From assembly GCA_040878005.1 (NCBI GenBank), contig JBBDMW010000050.1, positions 1-13,010 of the forward strand: a DNA stretch of 13,010 nt. The letters run 5' to 3'. Positions 1 to 6,214 of this stretch are shown here, piece by piece. A program made the translations under genes and the position numbers. The notes below the pieces were generated by a model, which was not told the origin of the DNA, did no database searches, and saw nothing but the letters and a program-made list of their open reading frames with translations. Source of the stretch: JBBDMW01 sp040878005 (GTDB lineage Bacteria; Chloroflexota; Dehalococcoidia; Lucifugimonadales; Lucifugimonadaceae). How positions within the stretch are numbered: the first letter of the stretch is position 1; every line of letters starts with the position of its first letter.

Positions 1-69
1 GAGCCTAAACTGGCACTGCACAGGCGGAGCCTGCATCAGCGGCCCCTTCACGATGTGTTCAGTCGAAAC

Positions 70-600
70 CTAGCTGGCCCCTCTTGCACCGCCGTCCTCA
101 GCGCGTCTTGCCTGCCGGCCATCTGCATTCTCGTGCGCCGGCCGGCCCGACAGGCTGCTCGGCGAATTCAGATGAGCCCCGTCGTGGACAGCCAGGCCAA
201 GGCGGTTGACAAGCTCCCCGCCGAGCCAGCCGGTAACCAATGCCAGCAAGACGCCTGCAACTGACAATACGATAGGGACAATGCCGGGCGCGGTAGGCTC
301 ATCCATTCGCAGGAACCAGCTGGCCGCAAATAGCGCCGTGACAACCACGTTACCCAAACCGTGCACGCTGCCGATCTGCTTCGCACGGGTCTCAGATGGA
401 ATCTTCATCCAGTCCAGCAACCCGAAGAGCCCCGCCAGCAGGCCTCCCACCACGCCTCCCGCAATCAGCCAGTAGGCGATCTCAGCCCACAGGGCTTCAT
501 CCGTGATCAGGTGAATGACATCGAACGCCAGCGACGTCGTCAGCAGCCCCAGCGGAAACACTATGAGCATGGGATGTACGTTGTGCCCCATGAACTTCAT
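70..600 (-). CDS. DUF2231-family four-helix membrane protein
   Basis: Encodes about 176 aa when started at the ATG at 600; a longer frame runs upstream to 663. The ATG at 600 is preferred because a GGGAGG-type ribosome site (606-613) lies about 5-6 nt before it, and because the protein then begins MKFMGHNVHPMLIVFPLGLL, the usual start of the DUF2231 family. Four hydrophobic segments lie at roughly residues 10-30, 40-64, 78-96 and 106-126. Family-like features are the N-terminal HP, the GLLDW loop near residue 60, an H-x3-N (residues 80-84) entering the third helix, and a GGELV segment after the fourth. The last 40 or so residues are polar, low-complexity and probably cytoplasmic. The biochemical function is unknown; DUF2231 proteins are predicted inner-membrane proteins. 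The family call is firm, the role is open. Confidence 0.85.
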   Translation of the reverse strand: MKFMGHNVHPMLIVFPLGLLTTSLAFDVIHLITDEALWAEIAYWLIAGGVVGGLLAGLFGLLDWMKIPSETRAKQIGSVHGLGNVVVTALFAASWFLRMDEPTAPGIVPIVLSVAGVLLALVTGWLGGELVNRLGLAVHDGAHLNSPSSLSGRPAHENADGRQARRAEDGGARGAS

Positions 601-605
601 GCTGT

Positions 606-613
606 CCCTCCCC
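606..613 (-). promoter_or_regulatory. Ribosome binding site for the DUF2231 gene
   Basis: On the minus strand the sequence reads GGGGAGGG, ending 5 nt before the ATG at 600. It contains GGAGG with 6-nt spacing and is the main reason for choosing the inner start over the upstream ATG at 663. Confidence 0.7.
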
Positions 614-842
614 GGATACCGTCTGCATCGACTGATGGCCCACCAGGCAGAGCCTGCGACCATCTGTCAGCAGAGATCAGCGCAACCAAAGCAGCAGCCA
701 GCTGCCTTCTCCATTGAAACCAAGATAGATTTGGGCTCTCTGGCGAATCCTCACCCGGACGGATGAACGCGAGACGCTGTATGGGCAGCGGCGTGCGCCT
801 GTGCGAGTGATGCTCAGCCGAGTGGGATTGGCTTGCGCCTGC

Positions 843-1109
843 TTACCCGCGCCTGCCCATCCGGCTCACTCCTTCTGTCGCAATCAATATCAACGCGCCC
901 AGGGCAAATGGCACAATCACGTTGGCCAACAGCAGCGTCATATATTGGTCTTGCCGCGCGTCTCTCACGATCACGAACATGAAGCCTGCCGTTGCCAACA
1001 GCACCAGGAAGCCGCCAATCCTGCCCAACAGCACCGGGAGGTCCATGCTGTCATTGTCCTCGCCGCCGTAGTCCCCGTGTTCGTTTTCCGGCGTTGGATC
1101 CTCGGTCAT
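843..1109 (-). CDS. Small two-helix membrane protein, function unknown
   Basis: Encodes 88 aa from the ATG at 1109; a TTG directly upstream at 1112 is also in frame. A GGGGG stretch (1116-1120 on the minus strand) sits 6 nt before the ATG and supports it. The N-terminal 25 residues are strongly acidic and Gly/Asn-rich. Two hydrophobic helices follow at about residues 26-48 and 57-78, separated by a short charged loop with RDARQDQ, and the C-terminus is basic (SRMGRRG). By the positive-inside rule the topology is ambiguous, because the loop is mixed charge. I do not recognise a family. It shares strand with the DUF2231 gene 242 bp downstream. The ribosome site and coherent two-helix pattern support a real gene despite its size. 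Confidence 0.62.
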   Translation of the reverse strand: MTEDPTPENEHGDYGGEDNDSMDLPVLLGRIGGFLVLLATAGFMFVIVRDARQDQYMTLLLANVIVPFALGALILIATEGVSRMGRRG

Positions 1110-1159
1110 CAATTACCCCCATAGATCGCTTGGTCATCGCTAAGGGCTGTCAGCCCCAG

Positions 1160-1168
1160 TGTTACACT
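1160..1168 (+). promoter_or_regulatory. Possible extended -10 promoter for the MR-type gene
   Basis: The sequence TGTTACACT matches an extended -10 (TG, one base, then TACACT, 4 of 6 to TATAAT). It lies about 67 nt before the proposed GTG start at 1236. There is no convincing -35 box. A short hairpin (GGGCT, loop GTC, AGCCC at 1144-1156) sits just upstream. Confidence 0.25.
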
Positions 1169-1221
1169 CTGCCACCATTGTCAAGGCCGCCGCGATCAGG
1201 GATCCCAAAAGCGAAGTACTC

Positions 1222-1226
1222 AGGAG
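1222..1226 (+). promoter_or_regulatory. Ribosome binding site deciding the MR-type gene start
   Basis: AGGAG ends 3 nt before a GTG at 1230 and 9 nt before a second in-frame GTG at 1236. Spacing favours 1236. So does the protein: starting there gives M-K-I-T-D-V, a common beginning for MR-type enolase-superfamily proteins. Confidence 0.6.
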
Positions 1227-1235
1227 CGAGTGGAC

Positions 1236-2333
1236 GTGAAAATCACCGATGTCCGCATGGAAGTCTACCGTTGGCCCCGCCACACGCCGATCCGCAACGG
1301 CCTCTACACGTACACCCACTCAGGCATAAACGCCGTCGTCATCGAGACCGACGAGGGCATCACAGGCCTCGGCATCGCAGGCGGCGTCCAAGACGCTCCA
1401 GAGATAGGAAAGTCAATCCTCGAGCACTTCAGGCAGGTGCTCATCGGACGCAACCCCCTCGACAACGAGCGCCACTGGCACGAGATGTGGCGCCCAAAAC
1501 TCGTAGGCAGACGCGGCATCACAACACGCGTCATATCAGGCATCGACATCGCACTCTGGGACCTCAAGGGCAAGGCTGCAAACATGCCCCTCTACAAGCT
1601 CCTCGGTGGCTTCACAGACCGCGTCGACACGTACATCGCAGGCGGCTACTACGAGGAGGGCAAGGGCCTCAGGGAGCTGGCCACAGAGATGGAACGCAAC
1701 ATGGAGCTGGGCGCACGGGCCGTGAAGATGAAGGTCGGCGGCGCGCCCATCAACGAGGACGTGGAGCGCGTGCGGGTGGTGCGTGAGACGGTGGGACCTG
1801 ACGTGAAGGTGATGGTGGACGCCAACAACGCATACCGCCACTACCAGGCCGTGGAGTTCGCACGCAAGACCGAGAAGTACGACCTGTTCTGGTTCGAGGA
1901 GCCGGTGGAGCCTGACGACTACGAGGGACAGGCGGTAATCACACGCTCAACTTCCATCCCCATAGCAGCAGGCGAGAACGAGTACACCCGCTACGGCTTC
2001 AGGGACATGATCAACGTGCGGGCGGCGGACATCCTCCAGCCCGACGCACTGATCCTTGGAGGGATAACAGAGTTCATGAAGGTGGCAGCCCTGGCCCAGG
2101 CGAACGACCTCGACATCGCACCGCACGGCAACCAGGAGGTGCACATACACCTTGTGGCGGCCATACCGAACGGGCTCATCCTCGAATACTACCGGGACTC
2201 GGTGGACCCCATGCACGGAAAGGTCTACAGGGAGACCCTCGAGATACGGGACGGGTACGTATACGCACCCGACAGGCCGGGACTCGGCATCGAGCTAAAC
2301 CAGGAAGCCCTCAAAGAACACAGGGTGGCCTGA
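1236..2333 (+). CDS. Mandelate racemase/muconate lactonizing enzyme family protein (enolase superfamily, MR subgroup)
   Basis: Encodes about 365 aa from GTG 1236 (367 if GTG 1230 is used). Members abstract the proton alpha to a carboxylate using Mg2+, then racemise, epimerise or dehydrate sugar acids and hydroxy acids. An N-terminal capping domain (about 1-125) precedes a TIM barrel. Numbered from GTG 1236, the visible catalytic residues are K164 and K166 (KMK motif), metal ligands D195 (DANN), E221 (EEP) and E247 (GEN), the D270/H297 dyad (QPD and APHG) and E317. As I recall the numbering of Pseudomonas mandelate racemase, these are the same positions. The enzyme should therefore be catalytically complete, with bases on both faces. 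Substrate cannot be read from sequence: mandelate racemase, talarate/galactarate dehydratase and other acid-sugar dehydratases all remain possible. It stands alone on this strand, so context does not help. Confidence 0.93.
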   Translation: MKITDVRMEVYRWPRHTPIRNGLYTYTHSGINAVVIETDEGITGLGIAGGVQDAPEIGKSILEHFRQVLIGRNPLDNERHWHEMWRPKLVGRRGITTRVISGIDIALWDLKGKAANMPLYKLLGGFTDRVDTYIAGGYYEEGKGLRELATEMERNMELGARAVKMKVGGAPINEDVERVRVVRETVGPDVKVMVDANNAYRHYQAVEFARKTEKYDLFWFEEPVEPDDYEGQAVITRSTSIPIAAGENEYTRYGFRDMINVRAADILQPDALILGGITEFMKVAALAQANDLDIAPHGNQEVHIHLVAAIPNGLILEYYRDSVDPMHGKVYRETLEIRDGYVYAPDRPGLGIELNQEALKEHRVA

Positions 2334-2383
2334 CCACAGCAGCAACAGGCAACGCTGGTGTTCGGGCGTGCAAATCGCCGGGC

Positions 2384-2608
2384 CTAAAAGTCCAGCTTGG
2401 AAGTGCGAAGATGCGCGGGCCGACTGGACTGCTTCACCGCGGTTCTCATCGCCGTCTGCACCTCTTCACTTTTCACGAACTCTTCAGAACGGCCATGAGC
2501 CGCCATGGCGTGCTTGCTCATCGCCACGATGATTTCCTCTACTGTCTCGCCAGAGACAAAAGTCTCGCATGGAGAGCCAAGGTCAAGACATGAAAGAGTT
2601 AGAGCCAA
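2384..2608 (-). CDS. DUF1059-family small protein
   Basis: Encodes 74 aa from a TTG at 2608. The TTG is supported by AGGGGG (2615-2620 on the minus strand) 6 nt upstream and by family fit, since the next in-frame ATG would remove the conserved first half. Family-like features are the opening strand with SCLDLGSPC (two Cys at 7 and 14), then GETVEEII, then a helix with KHAMAAHG, then a C-terminal acidic/helical segment. DUF1059 proteins are described as predicted small metal-binding proteins and their function is unknown. It lies 157 bp downstream of the PPOX-type gene on the same strand and could be co-transcribed with it. Confidence 0.75.
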   Translation of the reverse strand: MALTLSCLDLGSPCETFVSGETVEEIIVAMSKHAMAAHGRSEEFVKSEEVQTAMRTAVKQSSRPAHLRTSKLDF

Positions 2609-2614
2609 CTTGCA

Positions 2615-2620
2615 CCCCCT
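2615..2620 (-). promoter_or_regulatory. Ribosome binding site supporting a TTG start
   Basis: AGGGGG on the minus strand, 6 nt before the TTG at 2608. It is the main DNA-level reason for accepting a TTG start for the DUF1059 gene. Confidence 0.5.
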
Positions 2621-2765
2621 GGGGCACTAATATCTGCGAAGACTTGAATCTAACATAAGAGCAGGCCGAAGTTCTCTCCCTAAGGAATCAGGCGTCCATG
2701 CAGGCGTGCGCTCTATGGCGCCGGCCACTCACGCATCGCCAGCGCGTGTACGGCGGCCACTCAGC

Positions 2766-3263
2766 TTAATAATCAGGCGCATGGTCCTGCTCCACCGGAA
2801 ACCGCCCATACATTCCACTTGCGAAGTAAGACTGGTCTCGCGCCATGATCGACTCTGGCTTGAATCGCACCATTAGGTCAAGGTGGTTGATCACTTGCTC
2901 ACGGAACCACTGGTTCCAGGAACGTTTGTCATCTCCCAGGTATCGTGCGAGCAACCTGTGCATCCGGGCCATGTCGATGGGAACGACTGTCGCTGACCCG
3001 CGCATGCTTACATGCTGAAGCAGTCCTCTTTGGACATCGAAGTCAACGATTCCAATGGCACAACGTCCGTCGCGTTTTATACGCTTGGGAAAGCTGTCCC
3101 GGTGATTTCCAATAAGCCAGACCGCTCCTTCCTCCCACAGAAACCACACTGGCGAGTCTCTGGGGCCATCTTCCGATGCAGTCGCCAAATGAGCCATCAG
3201 AGGCCGCCGCAGAAATTTATCTACGTCAACGGTTTCTTCCATGGGGATCAATCTGGATCGCAT
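2766..3263 (-). CDS. Pyridoxamine 5'-phosphate oxidase-like (PPOX split-barrel) flavoprotein
   Basis: Encodes 165 aa from the ATG at 3263, which has a close GGAG (2 nt spacing, tight); an alternative ATG at 3242 lacks a ribosome site. The N-terminal pattern is that of the FMN- or F420-binding split beta-barrel: MAHLATASEDGPRDSPVWF, then a hydrophobic strand with VWLIGN, then KRIKRDGRCAIGIVD and VSMRGSATVVP. The C-terminal third carries a helical region (HRLLARYLGDD) followed by strands ending in FKPESIMARD. Such proteins reduce or oxidise small molecules with a bound flavin, or bind the cofactor without a known reaction. True pyridoxine phosphate oxidases have a further C-terminal dimerisation motif that I do not see, so a role in vitamin B6 synthesis is not claimed. 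FMN versus F420 cannot be settled by eye. Confidence 0.8.
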   Translation of the reverse strand: MRSRLIPMEETVDVDKFLRRPLMAHLATASEDGPRDSPVWFLWEEGAVWLIGNHRDSFPKRIKRDGRCAIGIVDFDVQRGLLQHVSMRGSATVVPIDMARMHRLLARYLGDDKRSWNQWFREQVINHLDLMVRFKPESIMARDQSYFASGMYGRFPVEQDHAPDY

Positions 3264-3298
3264 GGCTCCAATAAATCAACCTGGTAAATTCTGACAAA

Positions 3299-3327
3299 TT
3301 GCGCAGGTTCCTGCGTCTACCTATAAT
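3299..3327 (+). promoter_or_regulatory. Candidate promoter upstream of the molybdenum hydroxylase genes
   Basis: A perfect TATAAT lies at 3322-3327, 17 nt after TTGCGC at 3299-3304 (weak -35, 3 of 6 matches). The predicted leader to the ATG at 3411 is about 75-80 nt. It points at the FAD-subunit gene and is the best promoter match I found in the window. No experimental data; inference from consensus only. Confidence 0.45.
3302..3315. promoter_or_regulatory. Perfect inverted repeat in the promoter spacer (candidate operator)
   Basis: CGCAGG, two bases TT, then CCTGCG: six-base arms with perfect symmetry. It overlaps the end of the proposed -35 and lies before TATAAT, a place where a bound dimer would block RNA polymerase. 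It is also within the shared region between the divergent PPOX-type gene and the hydroxylase genes. No regulator gene is visible in the window. Confidence 0.35.
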
Positions 3328-3410
3328 CCCCGCGCCGCATACAGCCCACAAGGCCCATATCGGTGGCGGCAAAAGACAACAGGAACATCGCCGGGTGAGG
3401 CGCTTAAGAA

Positions 3411-4301
3411 ATGCCAGGCTTCGAATTCAAAGCCCCCACAACACTGGATGAAGCCCTCACGCTATTCGCCCAGCAGGGCACAGTGCGAGCGCTCGCGGGC
3501 GGCTCAGATGTCATCGACCAGTTGAAGACCGGCCGGCGTCACGCCGACCTGGTCGTCGACATAAAGCGCATACCAGAATTGCAGCGCCTGGAACTTGCCG
3601 ATGATGGGCTGCACATTGGGGCGGCACGATGCTGCACTGATGTGCACCACCACTCGGCGGTCCGGCTAAAGTACGCTGGCCTGGCTGACGCCTGCGGCCT
3701 GATCGGCTCCGTGCAGATCCAGAACCGTGCAGCAGTTGGCGGCAACGTCTGCAACGCCGCCCCGTCCGCCGACACAACCCCTGCCCTGCTGGCACACGAC
3801 GCCCGCGCAATCGTGGCAAGCCGTAAGGGCCGCCGGGATATTCCCCTGACTGACTTCTTCGCAGGGCCAGGCCAGACGGTCCTACAAAAAGGCGAGATAC
3901 TTCAGGAGATCGTGCTGCCCATCCCGTCGGCCAACAGCGCGTCAGCGTACCTGAGGTTCATCCCCCGCAACGAGATGGACATCGCTGTCGCAGGCGTGGG
4001 CAGCTACATTGAGATCGATCCAGAAAGCCGGGTCGTCAGGAAAGCCCGCATCGCCCTCGCTTCTGTCGCGCCAACACCTGTACGTGCCCATGCGGCAGAA
4101 GCAGTGCTTGAAGGCAGGCAGATTGACGAAAGGCTGATCGCAGAGGCAGGCGACGCCGCAGTGCAGGCCGCCACGCCCATCACTGACGTCAGAGGCTCCG
4201 CCGAGTACCGCCGTGAGCTGGTCAAGGTGCTGACGCGGCGCACACTGAACATCTGCCTGGACCGCATTTCAGTACCGCAGAACGGCCGCGGCCACAGCTA
4301 G
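3411..4301 (+). CDS. FAD-binding subunit of a molybdenum hydroxylase (CoxM/XdhB-type)
   Basis: Encodes 296 aa, the usual length for the medium subunit of the xanthine dehydrogenase/CO dehydrogenase family. This subunit takes electrons from the Fe-S subunit and passes them via FAD to the final acceptor. Visible motifs are the first FAD loop AGGSD (residues 29-33) and the second, NRAAVGGNVCNAAPSAD (about 105-121), containing GGN and the conserved N-x2-PSAD-type turn. The C-terminal CoxM-type domain includes RGSAEYRRELVKVLTRR (251-267). The ATG is preceded by a weak GAGG about 10 nt upstream. The Fe-S subunit gene starts 22 bp downstream, so the two are surely one operon. Substrate is unknown, because specificity lies in the large Mo subunit, which is not here. 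Family call firm; CO dehydrogenase identity is not supported. Confidence 0.93.
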   Translation: MPGFEFKAPTTLDEALTLFAQQGTVRALAGGSDVIDQLKTGRRHADLVVDIKRIPELQRLELADDGLHIGAARCCTDVHHHSAVRLKYAGLADACGLIGSVQIQNRAAVGGNVCNAAPSADTTPALLAHDARAIVASRKGRRDIPLTDFFAGPGQTVLQKGEILQEIVLPIPSANSASAYLRFIPRNEMDIAVAGVGSYIEIDPESRVVRKARIALASVAPTPVRAHAAEAVLEGRQIDERLIAEAGDAAVQAATPITDVRGSAEYRRELVKVLTRRTLNICLDRISVPQNGRGHS

Positions 4302-4323
4302 GCCGCATCCACAGGAGATACAC

Positions 4324-4800
4324 GTGGCCAAGATCCCGGTTACCTTCACAGTCAACGGCGAACAGCAGGAGTTGCTCGTAGAGCCAAACTGGACGCTGCT
4401 TGAGATGCTCCGTGACCGCCTGCGCCTCACCGGCACCAAGGAAGGCTGCAGCAACGGCAACTGCGGAGCCTGCACCGTGCTGATAGACGGCCGCACCGCC
4501 TGCTCCTGCCTGGTGCTGGCCGGCGAGGCGGACCAGCGAGAGGTCACTACCGTCGAGGGACTGGCCGACCACGGCCACCTCACTCCCGTGCAGGACGCCT
4601 TCATAAAAGATGGCGCCCTACAGTGCGGATTCTGTACTCCGGGATTCCTCATATCCACCACTGCCCTGCTGCGCACCAACCCGGACCCGTCCGAACACGA
4701 CATCCGGCTCAACCTCGCAGGCAACCTCTGCCGCTGCACTGGTTACGACAAGATCGTGCGGGCCGTGCAGAACTCCGCAGCGCAACTTCGCGGCGAATAA
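4324..4800 (+). CDS. 2Fe-2S subunit of a molybdenum hydroxylase (CoxS/XdhC-subunit type)
   Basis: Encodes 158 aa from GTG 4324, with AGGAG at 4313-4317 and 6-nt spacing. The N-terminal plant-type ferredoxin domain has its cluster ligands at C42, C47, C50 and C62 (with an extra Cys at 60). The C-terminal all-helical domain has the second cluster at C101, C104, C136 and C138, in QCGFCTPG and CRCTGY. All eight ligands of the family are present, so the protein should carry two [2Fe-2S] centres. It relays electrons from the Mo cofactor to FAD. The Q before C101 is the residue that in homologues contacts the pterin cofactor. It is paired with the FAD subunit upstream. The expected third partner, the roughly 750-800 aa Mo subunit, does not follow; the next gene is an XdhC-type maturation factor 196 bp away. 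Confidence 0.95.
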   Translation: MAKIPVTFTVNGEQQELLVEPNWTLLEMLRDRLRLTGTKEGCSNGNCGACTVLIDGRTACSCLVLAGEADQREVTTVEGLADHGHLTPVQDAFIKDGALQCGFCTPGFLISTTALLRTNPDPSEHDIRLNLAGNLCRCTGYDKIVRAVQNSAAQLRGE

Positions 4801-4996
4801 GCAGCCCGCAAAATTCTCACGATACCTTCACGCCCAGGCCCACACGCCAGCCGGGATGATTACGTGCCCTGTGCTAATCTGGGCGTATCCCGAAATTAGG
4901 ATCAAGGCGTCGCCGGCATACGCGCCGCCCCGCCTGCAAAGCGCATCCAATTCCCAGTAAAACCCAAGAACAACAAACGGCAAGGGTGAAGCGCTC

Positions 4997-6148
4997 ATGG
5001 AACCTGTCTTCAGGGCTGCCATCGATGAACTGAAAAACGACCGCCCAATGGTCATGGCCACCGTGGTCAGGACCTCCGGCTCCACGCCTCAGAAGCCCGG
5101 CGCAAAGTTGCTGGTGCGCGCTGACGGCAGCGGAGTCGGCACGCTCGGCGGCGGATGCGTCGAGGGCGATATCTGGTTCGCTGCGAAGCAGATACTGAAG
5201 CGCGGCGGCGGCGCAGAGATGCGTGACTACGTGCTGAACGAAGACCTGGCGGCTCAGGACGGCCTTGTCTGCGGCGGCACGATGTACTTCCTTATAGACC
5301 CCATTCGTGAGTCCGGCGACTACAGCTCATTCGCTGATGAAGTGGTTGCCGCATACGAAGGCGGCACACCTGTCGCCATCGTGAACCTCATGGTCACGCC
5401 TGAAGGCTCCAACCTCCAGGTGGGCGCAAAGATGCTGGTCCGTGAGAACGGCTCCATCCAGGGCGACCTCGGCGACCCGGAACTGAGCGATGAGGCGGCG
5501 AAGAAGGCCCGCGGCCTCATGGCCATGGGCAAGAACGAATACGTCATCTCGAAGAGCGGCGTGGAATACTACATCGAGGCGTACACAACACCGCCCACGC
5601 TGGTAGTCGCCGGCGGTGGCCACGTAAGCAAGGCGCTCGCGCCAATTGCAAAGAGCGTGGGATTCCGCCTGTTCATAATCGACGATCGCGAAGAGTTCGC
5701 CAGCCCGGAGCGCTTCCCGGAAGCCGATATCGTGCGCGTGGCGGACTATGAGACTGGCTTCTCAGAACTGCCCATAAACGCCAACTCGTTCATCATCATT
5801 GCCACCCGCGGCCACCGCTTCGACGACGCAGCAACCGCCGCGGCCGTGCGCACGCCGGCCAGCTTCGTGGGACTGCTCGGCAGCCGCCGCAAGACCATAC
5901 TGATCTATGAGGAGCTAATCAAGAAGGGCTTCACCATGGACCAGGTCCGGTCCATTCACTCGCCGGTGGGCCTGGACATTGGCGCACGCACACCAGAGGA
6001 GATCGCCATCAGCATCATGTCTGAAATCCTGGCGTTCCGCCTCGGCGGCAAGGGCGGTGCCATGAAGCTGGAAGAGAAGCACCTGCAGCGCATCGAGGCA
6101 AAGTCCGCAGCAGCGGAGTCCACCAAACACGCAGCCGTAGCCGATTAG
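4997..6148 (+). CDS. XdhC/CoxI-family molybdenum hydroxylase maturation factor
   Basis: Encodes 383 aa. Family members bind the molybdenum cofactor, aid its sulfuration and insert it into xanthine dehydrogenase-type enzymes. The N-terminal XdhC/CoxI domain shows RTSGSTPQKPGAKLLV (25-40), GTLGGGCVEG (48-57) and LVCGGTM (90-96). The Cys in CGG matches a conserved family position. The C-terminal Rossmann domain starts near residue 201 with VVAGGGHVSKALAPIAKSVG, followed by IIDDRE, RGHRFD (271-276), GLLGSRRK (292-299) and HSPVGLDIGARTPEEIAISI. The last 35 residues are charged and Ala-rich. An AGGGTG-like site lies about 8-9 nt before the ATG. It follows the Fe-S subunit gene on the same strand after a 196-bp gap with no convincing promoter or terminator. 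The name XdhC here means the accessory protein, not a subunit. Confidence 0.92.
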   Translation: MEPVFRAAIDELKNDRPMVMATVVRTSGSTPQKPGAKLLVRADGSGVGTLGGGCVEGDIWFAAKQILKRGGGAEMRDYVLNEDLAAQDGLVCGGTMYFLIDPIRESGDYSSFADEVVAAYEGGTPVAIVNLMVTPEGSNLQVGAKMLVRENGSIQGDLGDPELSDEAAKKARGLMAMGKNEYVISKSGVEYYIEAYTTPPTLVVAGGGHVSKALAPIAKSVGFRLFIIDDREEFASPERFPEADIVRVADYETGFSELPINANSFIIIATRGHRFDDAATAAAVRTPASFVGLLGSRRKTILIYEELIKKGFTMDQVRSIHSPVGLDIGARTPEEIAISIMSEILAFRLGGKGGAMKLEEKHLQRIEAKSAAAESTKHAAVAD

Positions 6149-6189
6149 CAGGACCACAGCCACTGCCCTCTCCCCCGGCGGACGATTCC

Positions 6190-6202
6190 CCGGGGATCCC
6201 GG
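6190..6202. terminator. Short GC hairpin between convergent genes
   Basis: CCGGG, loop GAT, CCCGG: a five-pair all-GC stem between the ends of the XdhC-type gene and the first lipoprotein gene. There is no T-run on either side, so it is at best a weak or Rho-assisted end. Confidence 0.2.
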
Positions 6203-6214
6203 ACTCCCATTACG

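Noticed and set aside
21..656. CAGGC-N-GAGCCTG hairpins at 21-33 and 644-656 flanking the DUF2231 gene
   Set aside because: Only 13 bp with three-base loops, one difference, and no sign of a mobile element or target duplication between them. Probably chance in GC-rich DNA.
992..1786. Long plus-strand open frame of 264 codons
   Set aside because: It runs out of frame through the MR-type gene and yields an Arg/His/Pro-rich, low-complexity product. A shadow of GC-rich coding DNA.
2700..2765. Minus-strand peptide resembling the end of a BolA-type protein (AVHALAMRE)
   Set aside because: Only about ten residues look similar, no open frame leads into it from upstream, and a stop of the PPOX-type gene intervenes.
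3411..4800. Carbon monoxide dehydrogenase
   Set aside because: CO oxidation is diagnosed from the active-site loop of the large subunit, which is absent. The small subunits alone cannot separate CO dehydrogenase from other hydroxylases.
4871..4880. TGC-TAATCT as an extended -10 promoter for the XdhC-type gene
   Set aside because: Only three of six bases match the -10 consensus and no -35 is present; co-transcription from upstream is simpler.
4801..4996. Remnant of a large Mo subunit in the gap before the XdhC-type gene
   Set aside because: The 196 bp show no recognisable molybdopterin-binding motif in any frame; only unremarkable spacer is seen.
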